Below are positions 6,553 through 13,094 of a stretch of 26,293 nucleotides of DNA, one piece after another. Within the stretch, counting starts at the first letter, position 1; each line of letters opens with the position of its first letter. The stretch is taken from positions 1 to 26,293 of the IMG/VR virus record IMGVR_UViG_3300010885_038765. One strand, 5' to 3'. Below the pieces are notes generated by a model. It saw only the letters and a program-made list of their open reading frames with translations. It was not told the DNA's origin and ran no database searches. The stretch is from a virus. A program made the translations under genes and the position numbers.

Positions 6553-6583
6553 GGCCGCATCAGGGCATGATCCTGGTGCGGCC
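6553..6583 (+). terminator. Strong 12-bp hairpin after ssb (terminator or processing site)
   Basis: GGCCGCATCAGG (6553-6564) pairs with CCTGGTGCGGCC (6572-6583) through a 7-nt loop, with one G-U pair and no other mismatch. No U-run follows, as is common for actinobacterial hairpins. It lies between ssb and the next gene's ribosome binding site. It could end or attenuate transcription, or stabilise the 3' end of the recombination mRNA. Confidence 0.5.
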
Positions 6584-6611
6584 CTCCCGGCCGTCACAAC
6601 AGGAGACACGC

Positions 6612-6848
6612 ATGGCGCAACGTCCACTCATCCCGAACCGTCGAGGATCGGCACCCCGCTTGTCGGTGCGCGCCACGCAGGATCTCATCGACGCCCTCGA
6701 CCACCTCGCCGCCGTCGAAGGCCGACGGCGGTCGGAGGTGCTGCGCGACGCGCTTGAGCTCGGCGTGCGGGCCCGGCTGGATGCGGCCATGACCGCAGCC
6801 GCACTCGATGTCGGGCAGCAACGCCCGTCAGCCGGCCCCGGCCGATGA
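6612..6848 (+). CDS. Ribbon-helix-helix (CopG/Arc-type) DNA-binding protein
   Basis: This 78-aa protein has the pattern of a ribbon-helix-helix regulator: a short strand (APRLSVRATQDL, about residues 14-25), then two helices (IDALDHLAAVEG and RRSEVLRDALELGVRARL) with the S-x-V-x-R-x-A-L signature. Such proteins bind DNA as dimers and often autoregulate. AGGAGA at 6601-6606 gives a good ribosome binding site for the ATG at 6612. Its stop overlaps the start of the replication gene, so it may control replication or act as the repressor of this transcript. Confidence 0.8.
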   Translation: MAQRPLIPNRRGSAPRLSVRATQDLIDALDHLAAVEGRRRSEVLRDALELGVRARLDAAMTAAALDVGQQRPSAGPGR

Positions 6849-7603
6849 CCTGGGTCAAGCTCGACGACGGATTCTTCATGCACCCCAAAGCGCTCGCAGC
6901 AGGGCGAGACGGCCGCGACCTCTATCTGGCAGGTTTGTGCTGGTCGGCCGGACAGGAAACGGACGGGCTGATCCCGGCGCACGCGTTGGCGTTGATAGCG
7001 ATGGTCGCCGGGGTGGCAGACGCCGACCAGGCGGCATCCCGGCTCGCCGAGGTCGGCCTGTGGATAACCGACGTGGACGGCTGGCAGATCCGTCGTTACG
7101 GCGACTGGCAGACCACTCGCGCCGAGCGTGACGCCTGGCGGGCCAAAGAACGGGAGCGGTCCAAGAAGAACCGAAACGGACCGAAACAGACTGACACGGA
7201 ACCCAACGTACGCGAAACGTACGCGCGTACTACGCGCGTAGTACGCGACCTAGATGTAGATGTAGATGTAGATGTAGAACTGTCATCATCAGGCGACAGT
7301 TATCCACAGTCCGGCCGGCAGCCTGCCGATGACGATGACAGACCGAAACAAGCCATGCAACACGTCGCCTCAGCCCTCGCCGCCAAACACAAAGCCCGCA
7401 GTCCCGCCTACGCCCGCACCGTCATCCGAACCGGCGACCAGCTCCCAGAACTGCAAACGCTCGCAGCAGCACACCCCGACGACACCCCCAGCGCACTCGC
7501 CCTCCGATACCTCGACCACCTCGACCAGCCTCCCCCACCAACCGTCCGCTGCGCCCGCTGCCACGCAATCAGCCACCCCACAGAAAGATGCCCCACAACA
7601 TGA
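6845..7603 (+). CDS. Replication initiator-like protein (DnaD/replisome-organizer type) with embedded origin
   Basis: This 252-aa protein begins with MTWVKLDDGFFMHPKA, a start shared by actinophage replication proteins whose N-terminal winged-helix domain (about residues 1-100) resembles replisome organizers. A charged linker (about 95-160) contains DV repeats encoded by hexamer DNA repeats. A C-terminal part follows and ends with a Cys/His cluster (CARC then H and C) that may bind zinc. The DNA encoding the linker has a palindrome, direct repeats and two DnaA boxes on either side, as in lambda, where the origin lies inside the O gene. The start overlaps the preceding stop. Family call is moderate because initiator domains diverge quickly. 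Confidence 0.7.
   Translation: MTWVKLDDGFFMHPKALAAGRDGRDLYLAGLCWSAGQETDGLIPAHALALIAMVAGVADADQAASRLAEVGLWITDVDGWQIRRYGDWQTTRAERDAWRAKERERSKKNRNGPKQTDTEPNVRETYARTTRVVRDLDVDVDVDVELSSSGDSYPQSGRQPADDDDRPKQAMQHVASALAAKHKARSPAYARTVIRTGDQLPELQTLAAAHPDDTPSALALRYLDHLDQPPPPTVRCARCHAISHPTERCPTT
7059..7067 (-). promoter_or_regulatory. DnaA box (perfect 9-mer, minus strand)
   Basis: TGTGGATAA is the reverse complement of TTATCCACA, the consensus DnaA-binding 9-mer. It lies inside the initiator-like gene, about 230 bp before a second perfect box in the opposite orientation. Confidence 0.55.
7205..7225 (+). repeat. Tandem direct repeat AACGTACGCG (two copies, 11-bp period)
   Basis: AACGTACGCG occurs at 7205-7214 and again at 7216-7225. 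The 11-bp period puts both copies on the same face of the helix, as expected for an initiator-protein binding site. The second copy runs into the 24-bp palindrome. Confidence 0.6.
7224..7247 (+). repeat. 24-bp perfect palindrome in the candidate origin
   Basis: CGCGTACTACGC (7224-7235) is followed without a gap by its exact reverse complement (7236-7247). Two shorter palindromes, GTACGCGCGTAC (7219-7230) and TACGCGCGTA (7231-7240), are nested in the same patch. This could be an operator for a dimeric regulator or a cruciform-forming part of the origin. Confidence 0.7.
7251..7274 (+). repeat. Iteron-like hexamer repeat TAGATG x4
   Basis: TAGATG is repeated four times in tandem (7251, 7257, 7263, 7269) and a partial unit follows. 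It is A+T-rich compared with the surroundings and encodes alternating Asp-Val in the initiator linker. It may be a duplex-unwinding element or iteron array; it may also be only a low-complexity linker. Confidence 0.55.
7300..7308 (+). promoter_or_regulatory. DnaA box (perfect 9-mer, plus strand)
   Basis: TTATCCACA matches the consensus DnaA box exactly. It is 26 bp after the hexamer repeats and inside the initiator-like gene. With the inverse box at 7059-7067 it frames the palindrome and repeats. Confidence 0.6.
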
Positions 7604-7767
7604 CCCAGCCCACCACCTGGCGAGTCACCGCATACGACCCGACCGCCGACAGCGCCACAGTCGACGTGTTCAGCAGCGAAGACGAAGCCCGCCGCTTCGC
7701 CGGCATCCTCAAAGGCAGACACCCCACCTGGGAATACGACATCCGCCCAACCCGCCTCGCCCGCTAA
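7600..7767 (+). CDS. Small hypothetical protein after the initiator gene
   Basis: This 55-aa gene has an ATG at 7600 overlapping the preceding stop (ATGA) and ends with TAA at 7765-7767. The sequence alternates strand-like WRVTAYDPTADSATVDVFSS with a helix (EDEARRFAGILKG) and a final strand, so a small alpha/beta fold is likely. The family is not recognised. It fills the space between the initiator and the HNH gene. Confidence 0.6.
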   Translation: MTQPTTWRVTAYDPTADSATVDVFSSEDEARRFAGILKGRHPTWEYDIRPTRLAR

Positions 7768-7777
7768 CCGCCACTGA

Positions 7778-7783
7778 TACGCT
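7778..7783 (+). promoter_or_regulatory. -10 hexamer of a putative leaderless promoter before the HNH gene
   Basis: TACGCT fits TAnnnT and ends 7 nt before the ATG at 7791. No Shine-Dalgarno sequence lies in between. No clear -35 box is seen. It would start a new transcript at the boundary between replication genes and the HNH/modification/packaging genes. Confidence 0.45.
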
Positions 7784-7790
7784 CCCGGCC

Positions 7791-8186
7791 ATGACCTCGA
7801 CCACCACCGGCAGCACCAGGGCATACCGCACCGCCCGAGTCGCCGTCCTCGACCGCGACCACTGGATCTGCCGATGGTGCAACCGCACCGTCCACCCCAC
7901 CTGCCGTAGAGGGTGCGATGACTGCGCTACCGTCGACCACATCCGACACCAACGAGACGCCCCACACCTCCGCACCGACCCCACCAACATGATCGCCGCC
8001 TGCCGCTGGTGCAACCTCACCCGAGGAGTCGGCGAACGGCCCAGACCGCGGCCCGTCGGCAGCCGGCGACCCCCAGGGGCACCTGAAAGTCCGAGCAAAA
8101 CCGAAGGGACAGGGCCCGATCGGGAGAATCCCCCCCCCAGGTCGCCGGGACGTTTCCGGCCGGCGAGGGAGTTGCCGCAATGGTGA
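7791..8186 (+). CDS. HNH endonuclease
   Basis: This 131-aa protein has a clear HNH core: CRWC at 27-30, a second Cys pair near 38-45, the DH catalytic pair at 49-50, N66 in TDPTNMIAACRWC, and the closing CRWC at 71-74. Phage HNH proteins next to terminase genes are known to assist DNA packaging by cutting concatemers. Here two modification genes separate it from the terminase. The C-terminal 55 residues are Arg/Pro-rich and low in complexity and include a run of nine C bases (8130-8138), where a sequencing error could change the reading frame. The ATG follows a leaderless-type promoter. Confidence 0.9.
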   Translation: MTSTTTGSTRAYRTARVAVLDRDHWICRWCNRTVHPTCRRGCDDCATVDHIRHQRDAPHLRTDPTNMIAACRWCNLTRGVGERPRPRPVGSRRPPGAPESPSKTEGTGPDRENPPPRSPGRFRPARELPQW

Positions 8187-8998
8187 CCAGTAACGCCGGC
8201 AAGTCCACGCCCCGCATCGTCATCGGCCTGGAGCAGCTTCTTGTACCGGTTGGCGACCTGGCCTTGCTCGACGGCAACCCGCGCCGAGGCGACGTTGACG
8301 CGGTCGCCCGCAGCCTTGACGCCTTCGGCCAGCGCAAGCCGATCGTCGTCCGTCGCGCCGACCGCACCGTCATCGCCGGGAACCACACGCTGCGGGCGGC
8401 GCGCCAGCTCGGTTGGCCTGACGTCGCCGTCGTCTGGGTTGACGATGATGAGGTGACCGCCAAGGCGTTCAGCCTCGCCGACAACCGCACTGGGGACCTT
8501 GCCCGCTACGACGACGAGCTGCTGGCCGAGATGATGGGCGAGGTGCAGATCGACCCGGCGCTGTTCGCCGTGACTGGTTGGACGAACGACGAGCTGGCAT
8601 TGCTGCTCGCCCCAGTTGAGCTGCTGCCTCCTGAGCCAAGCGCCGAGCGATACATGCTCTCGGCCAAGTCTCCGGTCTACGAGCCGACCGGCGCGCAGCC
8701 GGCAGTCAGCGACCTGTACAACCGGGCGTGGGCCGACGAGCTGATCGCCGAGATCGACGCGACCGAGCTGCCAGAGGAGGTGGCGACGTTCCTGCACGCC
8801 GCCGCTGAGCGCCACGTCCGCTTCAGCTTTAGGGATGTTGCCGAGTTCTACGCCCACGCCGATGCTGACGTCCAGCGGCTGATGGAACGCTCGGCGCTGG
8901 TCATCATTGACTTCCATCAGGCACTTCAGCTCGGCTACGCCCAGCTGAACGAAACGGTGGCGGCGCTGTACGACGAGGATTACGGCAACGATGCGTGA
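8180..8998 (+). CDS. ParB-like nuclease/DNA-binding domain protein of a DNA modification cassette
   Basis: This 272-aa protein has an N-terminal ParB/Srx-type domain (about residues 15-115). NPRRGDVDAVARSLDAFG is near 33-50, GNHTLRAARQLG at 67-78, and LADNRTGDLARYDDELL near 99-115. The second half (about 155-270) is a helical domain with FLHAAAERHVRF and ERSALVIIDFHQALQLGY stretches. I recognise this combination as one that occurs next to the glycosyltransferase family found here. ParB-like folds bind DNA and in some families hydrolyse nucleotides. A role in guiding or preparing bases for modification is inference. The start overlaps the HNH stop, and the end overlaps the glycosyltransferase start by 8 nt. 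Confidence 0.8.
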   Translation: MVTSNAGKSTPRIVIGLEQLLVPVGDLALLDGNPRRGDVDAVARSLDAFGQRKPIVVRRADRTVIAGNHTLRAARQLGWPDVAVVWVDDDEVTAKAFSLADNRTGDLARYDDELLAEMMGEVQIDPALFAVTGWTNDELALLLAPVELLPPEPSAERYMLSAKSPVYEPTGAQPAVSDLYNRAWADELIAEIDATELPEEVATFLHAAAERHVRFSFRDVAEFYAHADADVQRLMERSALVIIDFHQALQLGYAQLNETVAALYDEDYGNDA

Positions 8999-9854
8999 CG
9001 ACTTCGCTGCGTTCATCCTCACGCACGGCCGACCCGACCGAGTGTTTACCCTCGACTTGCTGGAGCGCACCGGCTACACCGGCCGGGTCTATCTTGTCAT
9101 TGACGACGAGGACGCAACCGGCCTGGACTACCGGCGGCGCTACGGCAATCAGGTGCTGACGTTCTCGAAGGAGGAGATCTCCAAGACGTTTGATGAGGGC
9201 GACAACTTCAACGATCGCCGGTCCATCACCTACGCCCGCAACGCCTGCTGGCAGCTCGCCCGTCAGGTCGGCGTGGAGTGGTTCGTACAACTTGACGATG
9301 ACTACACCAGATGGTCGCATTCGTACGATTCGGCAGGCGAGTACTTGCCAGCCTGCCCGCAGATTCGGAACCTTGACACGTTGTTTGAGGCGATGGTGCG
9401 GTTCATGAAAGACGTCCCGTACTGCACCACCGTCGCATCAGCGCAGTACGGCGACTTCATCGCCGGTGTCGGCAACTTCAAGGCTCAAGGTCCGTTGACC
9501 CGCAAGGCGATGAACACGTTCGTTTGCCACGTCGACCGGCCGATGACGTTCGTCGGCAGGATGAACGAAGATGTCAACACTTACACTGCGAAAAGTCGCA
9601 CCGGCGAGGTCGTGGCGTTCACTTTCTCCAGGGTGCGAGTCCAGCAGATGCCGACGCAGTCAAACGCTGGTGGCATCACGGAGCTGTACCAGGAGGTCGG
9701 TACCTATACGAAATCTTTCTACACGGTGATGATGGCCCCGTCAGCAGCGACGGTCAGAACGATGGGCGTTTCCGAGCGTCGGCTTCATCATCGCATTGAC
9801 TGGAACGCCACGGCGCCGCTCATCCTGCACGAAAGGCACCGCAAGAGTGCCTGA
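8991..9854 (+). CDS. GREB1/TAGT-like glycosyltransferase (putative DNA-base glycosyltransferase)
   Basis: This 287-aa protein has features of the phage TET-associated glycosyltransferase group. It shows FILTHGRPDRV at 8-18, VYLVIDDED at 33-41, DEGDNFNDRRSITYARNA at 68-85, the metal-binding LDDDYT at 101-106, NEDVNTY at 192-198, GGITELY at 227-233 and RLHHRIDWN at 264-272. The DDD motif and overall order fit a GT-A nucleotide-sugar transferase. In related phages these enzymes are thought to add sugars to oxidised pyrimidines in DNA. No TET/JBP oxygenase or hydroxymethylase is visible in this window, so the acceptor is unknown. The ATG at 8991 overlaps the ParB-like gene by 8 nt. Confidence 0.82.
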   Translation: MRDDFAAFILTHGRPDRVFTLDLLERTGYTGRVYLVIDDEDATGLDYRRRYGNQVLTFSKEEISKTFDEGDNFNDRRSITYARNACWQLARQVGVEWFVQLDDDYTRWSHSYDSAGEYLPACPQIRNLDTLFEAMVRFMKDVPYCTTVASAQYGDFIAGVGNFKAQGPLTRKAMNTFVCHVDRPMTFVGRMNEDVNTYTAKSRTGEVVAFTFSRVRVQQMPTQSNAGGITELYQEVGTYTKSFYTVMMAPSAATVRTMGVSERRLHHRIDWNATAPLILHERHRKSA

Positions 9855-10164
9855 GCCCGGGCGTTTCCTCGCTGCCGAGGGTCGGGCGTTCTGGGACCGG
9901 GTGTGGACGGCTGCCGTGTTTGAGGCGGCCTCCCCGGTGGCTGTTGAGATGGTGCAGACGCTGGCCGAGCAGATTGACGAGCGTCTGCGCCTGCGCCAAG
10001 TCGTCATCAGAGACCAAGGATGGCGCGACCGCACCGCACTGCGGGCGCTAGACGGGCAGGTCATGGCCGGCTTGGTCTTGCTCGCTGAGCGACTGGAAGG
10101 AGGCGTCAGTGATTTCACCTCCTCGCTCAGCGATCTGCTCGCCGAGATGGATGACCCCGCGTAA
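9847..10164 (+). CDS. Terminase small subunit-like protein
   Basis: With the GTG at 9847 the protein is 105 aa and almost wholly helical. GRAFWDRVWTAAVF lies near residue 12, a long helix with EMVQTLAEQIDERLRLRQ near 35-52, and a helix rich in Leu and Ala near 65-85. This matches the compact helical small terminases of actinophages, which recognise phage DNA and load the large subunit. GAAAGG about 11 nt upstream gives a ribosome binding site for the GTG, which overlaps the glycosyltransferase end by 8 nt. The next gene starts within its 3' end. Confidence 0.7.
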   Translation: MPEPGRFLAAEGRAFWDRVWTAAVFEAASPVAVEMVQTLAEQIDERLRLRQVVIRDQGWRDRTALRALDGQVMAGLVLLAERLEGGVSDFTSSLSDLLAEMDDPA

Positions 10165-11563
10165 CCCAGACCGACGCACCTACGGCGCCCAGGTTGCTCA
10201 GATCGCCGAATGGCTCGGGCAGCCGTTGATGCCGTGGCAGCGAGACGTGGCTGACGTGGCGCTGGAGATCGACTCGGACACCGGCCAGCTCCACTACCGC
10301 ACCGTCGTCCTAGCTGTCATGCGGCAGCAAGGCAAAACGTCGCTCACGTTGCCGGTTTGGTTGCAGCGTGCGATCCGCTGGCCCGATCAGCACATCGCCT
10401 GGACGATGCAAACAGCGAAAGACGCCCGAGACAAGTGGGCCGACGAGCATCTGCCGCTCATCCAGCAGTCACGCATCGCCCAGTCGCTCGCCGGTTCGGG
10501 CAGTATCCGCCGTCAGAACGGCTCGGAGCATTTGCGTTTCGCGAACGGCAGCATTCAGACGTTGATGGCGTCGAAAACGTCGAGCGGTCACGGCAAGGTG
10601 CTGGACCTGGGGATCGTTGACGAGGCGATGGCGCAGCCCGACGACCGGCTGCATCAGGCGCTCAGACCCGCAATGAAAACCCGCAACCGTCCCGGTATGC
10701 CCGGCACCCAACTGTGGATCATTTCGACGGTCGGGCCGGTCGGCGAGTCCGAATGGTTCCACGGCTGGATGATGGCAGGACGCGCCGCAGTAGAAGCTGG
10801 CACCGCTGACGACGACAGGATTTGTTACGTCGAGTATTCCGCCGACCCCGACGCCGACCCGGGCGACCCTGCCACATGGTGGGGGTGTATGCCTGCGCTC
10901 GGCATCACGATCAGTGAGGACACCATCCGGGCGGAGTACCGGGAGGCTCTGCTCACCCCCGACGGCCTCGCCGGGTTCCGACGGCAGGCGCTCAACCAGC
11001 GCACGTCGCAACGCCAGGACCCGGTCATTCCGGTCGACCTCTGGGAAGCGTGCATGGCCGACGTCGAGCGGCCGGCTGGCGTGCCGCTCATCTGGGCGGT
11101 GGATGTCGCCCCGAATCAGGCGTCAGCGTCGATCGTGGTTGGATGGCTTCGTGTTGACGGCGTCCCGCAGATCCAACTGGTCGACGCTCAGGACGGTGTC
11201 GGCTGGCTTCCCGCCCGGGTGGTCGAGCTGCGCGCCAGATGGGGTGGGGACTGGCTGCTCGACCCTCGCGGCGCGTCAGCGTCGCAGGCGGCAGGCTGGC
11301 CCGGCCGGTTCGTCAGCGCGAAGGACGCAAAGGTCGCCTGCTCGGTGCTGGAGGCGACCGTCAAGGAGTCGAAGCTCGGCCATTACGGTCAGCCTGAACT
11401 GCGTGCGGCGCTGGATGGTGCGGTGAAACGGCCGTCGGAGGATGGCGGATGGACGTGGGCGCGCCGAGGATCGCACGTCGACATTTCGTCGCTGGTCGCA
11501 GCGTCAACGGTCGTGCATCAGCTCCTCGCCGGCCCGGCAGCGTCAGCGCCGTCGCTGTGGTGA
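10151..11563 (+). CDS. terL: Terminase large subunit (packaging ATPase/nuclease)
   Basis: This 470-aa protein shows the packaging motor motifs. RQQGKTS at residues 58-64 is the Walker A variant usual in actinophages, preceded by the LMPWQRDVADVALE adenine-binding segment. IVDEA at 155-159 is Walker B with catalytic Glu158. ISTVGPVGESEWF near 200 is the coupling region. In the C-terminal half, WAVDVAPN (about 312-319) and LLDPRG (about 371-376) supply the nuclease acidic residues. The ATG at 10151 lies inside the small terminase end; an in-frame upstream ATG at 10109 would add 14 residues but is less likely. Confidence 0.92.
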   Translation: MTPRNPDRRTYGAQVAQIAEWLGQPLMPWQRDVADVALEIDSDTGQLHYRTVVLAVMRQQGKTSLTLPVWLQRAIRWPDQHIAWTMQTAKDARDKWADEHLPLIQQSRIAQSLAGSGSIRRQNGSEHLRFANGSIQTLMASKTSSGHGKVLDLGIVDEAMAQPDDRLHQALRPAMKTRNRPGMPGTQLWIISTVGPVGESEWFHGWMMAGRAAVEAGTADDDRICYVEYSADPDADPGDPATWWGCMPALGITISEDTIRAEYREALLTPDGLAGFRRQALNQRTSQRQDPVIPVDLWEACMADVERPAGVPLIWAVDVAPNQASASIVVGWLRVDGVPQIQLVDAQDGVGWLPARVVELRARWGGDWLLDPRGASASQAAGWPGRFVSAKDAKVACSVLEATVKESKLGHYGQPELRAALDGAVKRPSEDGGWTWARRGSHVDISSLVAASTVVHQLLAGPAASAPSLW

Positions 11564-11724
11564 CCGCACCGGCAGCGTCCATCGTCGGCGGGATTTCCGC
11601 TGTCGTTGTAGCGTTGTGGGTTGGTGTCGGCGAACAGGCAGGCTGCGTGGTTCTCGGTGTGGCAGGCGTTGCGATGATCGTGGTCGGGGTGGCAGCAGTG
11701 CTGCCGGACAGGCGCAGACGATGA
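11560..11724 (+). CDS. Small two-pass membrane protein between terminase and portal
   Basis: This 54-aa protein is mostly two hydrophobic segments (about residues 5-23 and 30-48) and ends in a basic DRRRR tail. The GTG at 11560 overlaps the terminase stop (GTGA), and the stop overlaps the portal ATG (ATGA at 11721). An adjacent GTG at 11557 is equally possible. Small membrane proteins are often found here in actinophages with no assigned role. It could be a membrane anchor or have a late lysis-linked role. Confidence 0.6.
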   Translation: MTAPAASIVGGISAVVVALWVGVGEQAGCVVLGVAGVAMIVVGVAAVLPDRRRR

Positions 11725-12956
11725 GATGGGCCGAACGGCTACTGACCCGCAACGCAGAGGACCCCACCACACCGTTGACGGCCGGCGACTTCAACGCATG
11801 GTGGGAGACCGGCCTGCCCGGCGGGTCGGGTGTGCCGGTCACCGAAAACACGGCGATGGGACTCACCGCCTATCTCCGGGCAGTGTCGTTGATCGCCTCC
11901 TCGATGGCCGGCCTGCCGATCCGGGTGTTCTACCGAAACGAACGTCGCCGAGTGTTGCAGCGCACCGTCCTGGACAGCCCGAGCTCCGAACAAACACCTT
12001 TCGAGTTTTGGCAGACGTGGTTCATGCACCAGCTGTCTTGGGGCAACGCCTACGGCCGCAAGGTTCGCGACGGCGCCGGGACCGTCCGCCAGATCCAAAT
12101 CATCCACCCGTCGAGAGTGTCGGTCAGGATGCAAGACGGCCAGAAACTGTTTACGGTCGCCGGCGCTGACGGGACGGTCACCCTCACCAGCTTCGACGTG
12201 GCTCATCTGCCGTTCCTGTCACCCGACGGGGTGACCGGCCTGTCGCCGCTGCAAGCGTGCCGCACCGCTCTCGGCACAGCTATCGCAACGGAAGCCGTTT
12301 CCGAATCGTTCTACCGGCAGGGAACCAAGCTGTCGGGGATCGTGCAGACCGACGCTGCGCTGACCTCGCAGCAGGCTGAGGCGATCAAAAGTCGTTGGCG
12401 CAGCCTGTTCTCCGGGCCATCGAAAGCTGGCGAAGTGGCCGTGCTCGACAGCGGCGCAACGTACACGCCGCTGTCACTGCCACCCGGCGACGCTCAGCTC
12501 CTCCAGTCGCGCAGTTTCACAGTGTCTGAGATCGCCCGCATGTTCGGCGTTCCGAGCCATTTCCTGAACGATCAGGAGAAAGCGACAGCCTGGGGTAGCG
12601 GCATCGAGTCAATGGGCATCGGCTATGTCGTTTACACCCTCCTGCCAAGAGTGAAGGCGACTGAGCAGCGCATCACCCGAGAACTGCTGCCCGGCGGATG
12701 GGAGTCCGGCGCATGGGAAGCTCGCATCGACCTGAAAGGTTTGCTGCAAGGCGATAGCGCCAGCCGCAGTGCGTTCTACCGGGCGATGATGGACATGAAG
12801 GCGATGACGAACCACGACATCGCCCGGCTGGAGGACATGGATCTCCCGGCCGGCCCTCCGGTGTTCGTGATGCCATCGAACCTGGCGCTTGTCGACGAGT
12901 TCAGCGCAGTGCAACCGTTGACCGGCGCACCCAGCCAACCAACAAGCGGAGGATGA
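11721..12956 (+). CDS. Portal protein, HK97 family
   Basis: This 411-aa protein has the HK97 portal pattern. It includes the TAYLRAVSLIASSMAGLPI helix (about 50-68), FEFWQTWFMHQLSWGNAY (about 95-112), IHPSRVSVR, and HLPFLSPDGVTGLSPLQ near 165-181. FTVSEIARMFGVPSHFL (about 270-286), in the stem and clip region, and a GSGIESMG segment follow. Twelve copies would form the ring at the capsid vertex through which DNA is pumped. The C-terminus is a Pro/Ser/Thr-rich tail. Start and stop are coupled to the neighbours. Confidence 0.93.
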   Translation: MRWAERLLTRNAEDPTTPLTAGDFNAWWETGLPGGSGVPVTENTAMGLTAYLRAVSLIASSMAGLPIRVFYRNERRRVLQRTVLDSPSSEQTPFEFWQTWFMHQLSWGNAYGRKVRDGAGTVRQIQIIHPSRVSVRMQDGQKLFTVAGADGTVTLTSFDVAHLPFLSPDGVTGLSPLQACRTALGTAIATEAVSESFYRQGTKLSGIVQTDAALTSQQAEAIKSRWRSLFSGPSKAGEVAVLDSGATYTPLSLPPGDAQLLQSRSFTVSEIARMFGVPSHFLNDQEKATAWGSGIESMGIGYVVYTLLPRVKATEQRITRELLPGGWESGAWEARIDLKGLLQGDSASRSAFYRAMMDMKAMTNHDIARLEDMDLPAGPPVFVMPSNLALVDEFSAVQPLTGAPSQPTSGG

Positions 12957-12959
12957 ACG

Positions 12960-13077
12960 TTGCCGAACCCTAAGGGAACCAACCAATACAGCAAGGGTGG
13001 GGCAGGCGTCGGGACGGAAAAAGGCTGACAAGGCAGCGATGAAGGCTCACACGAAAGCAACCGGCAAGAACTACTAG
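12960..13077 (+). pseudogene. Frame-disrupted small conserved phage protein between portal and protease
   Basis: A TTG at 12960, 7 nt after GGAGG (12948-12952), starts MPNPKGTNQYSKGG and stops at 13026-13028. A +1 shift near 12996-13023 would instead continue into KADKAAMKAHTKATGKNY and stop at 13075-13077. The two halves together look like one roughly 40-aa basic protein of a type I recall at this place in actinophages (NPKGTNQ at the start, KAHT near the end). The break falls between GGGG (12998-13001) and AAAAA (13018-13022) runs. It may be a sequencing or assembly indel, a decayed gene, or a programmed +1 frameshift. Confidence 0.5.
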
Positions 13078-13094
13078 CCCAGAAGGAGGACCGC

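Noticed and set aside
1235-7770. CGGTTAG/CTAACCG near three promoters (1235-1241, GGTTAG at 2958-2963, 7764-7770) as a shared operator
   Set aside because: The same 7-mer also occurs inside coding sequence (2822-2828), and a few copies are expected by chance in 26 kb. The 7764 copy includes a stop codon. Not enough to call a regulon.
7709-9070. Long open frame on the minus strand (453 aa) opposite the HNH, ParB-like and glycosyltransferase genes
   Set aside because: The plus strand has recognisable catalytic and family motifs throughout. The minus frame has none and is a by-product of high G+C codon usage.
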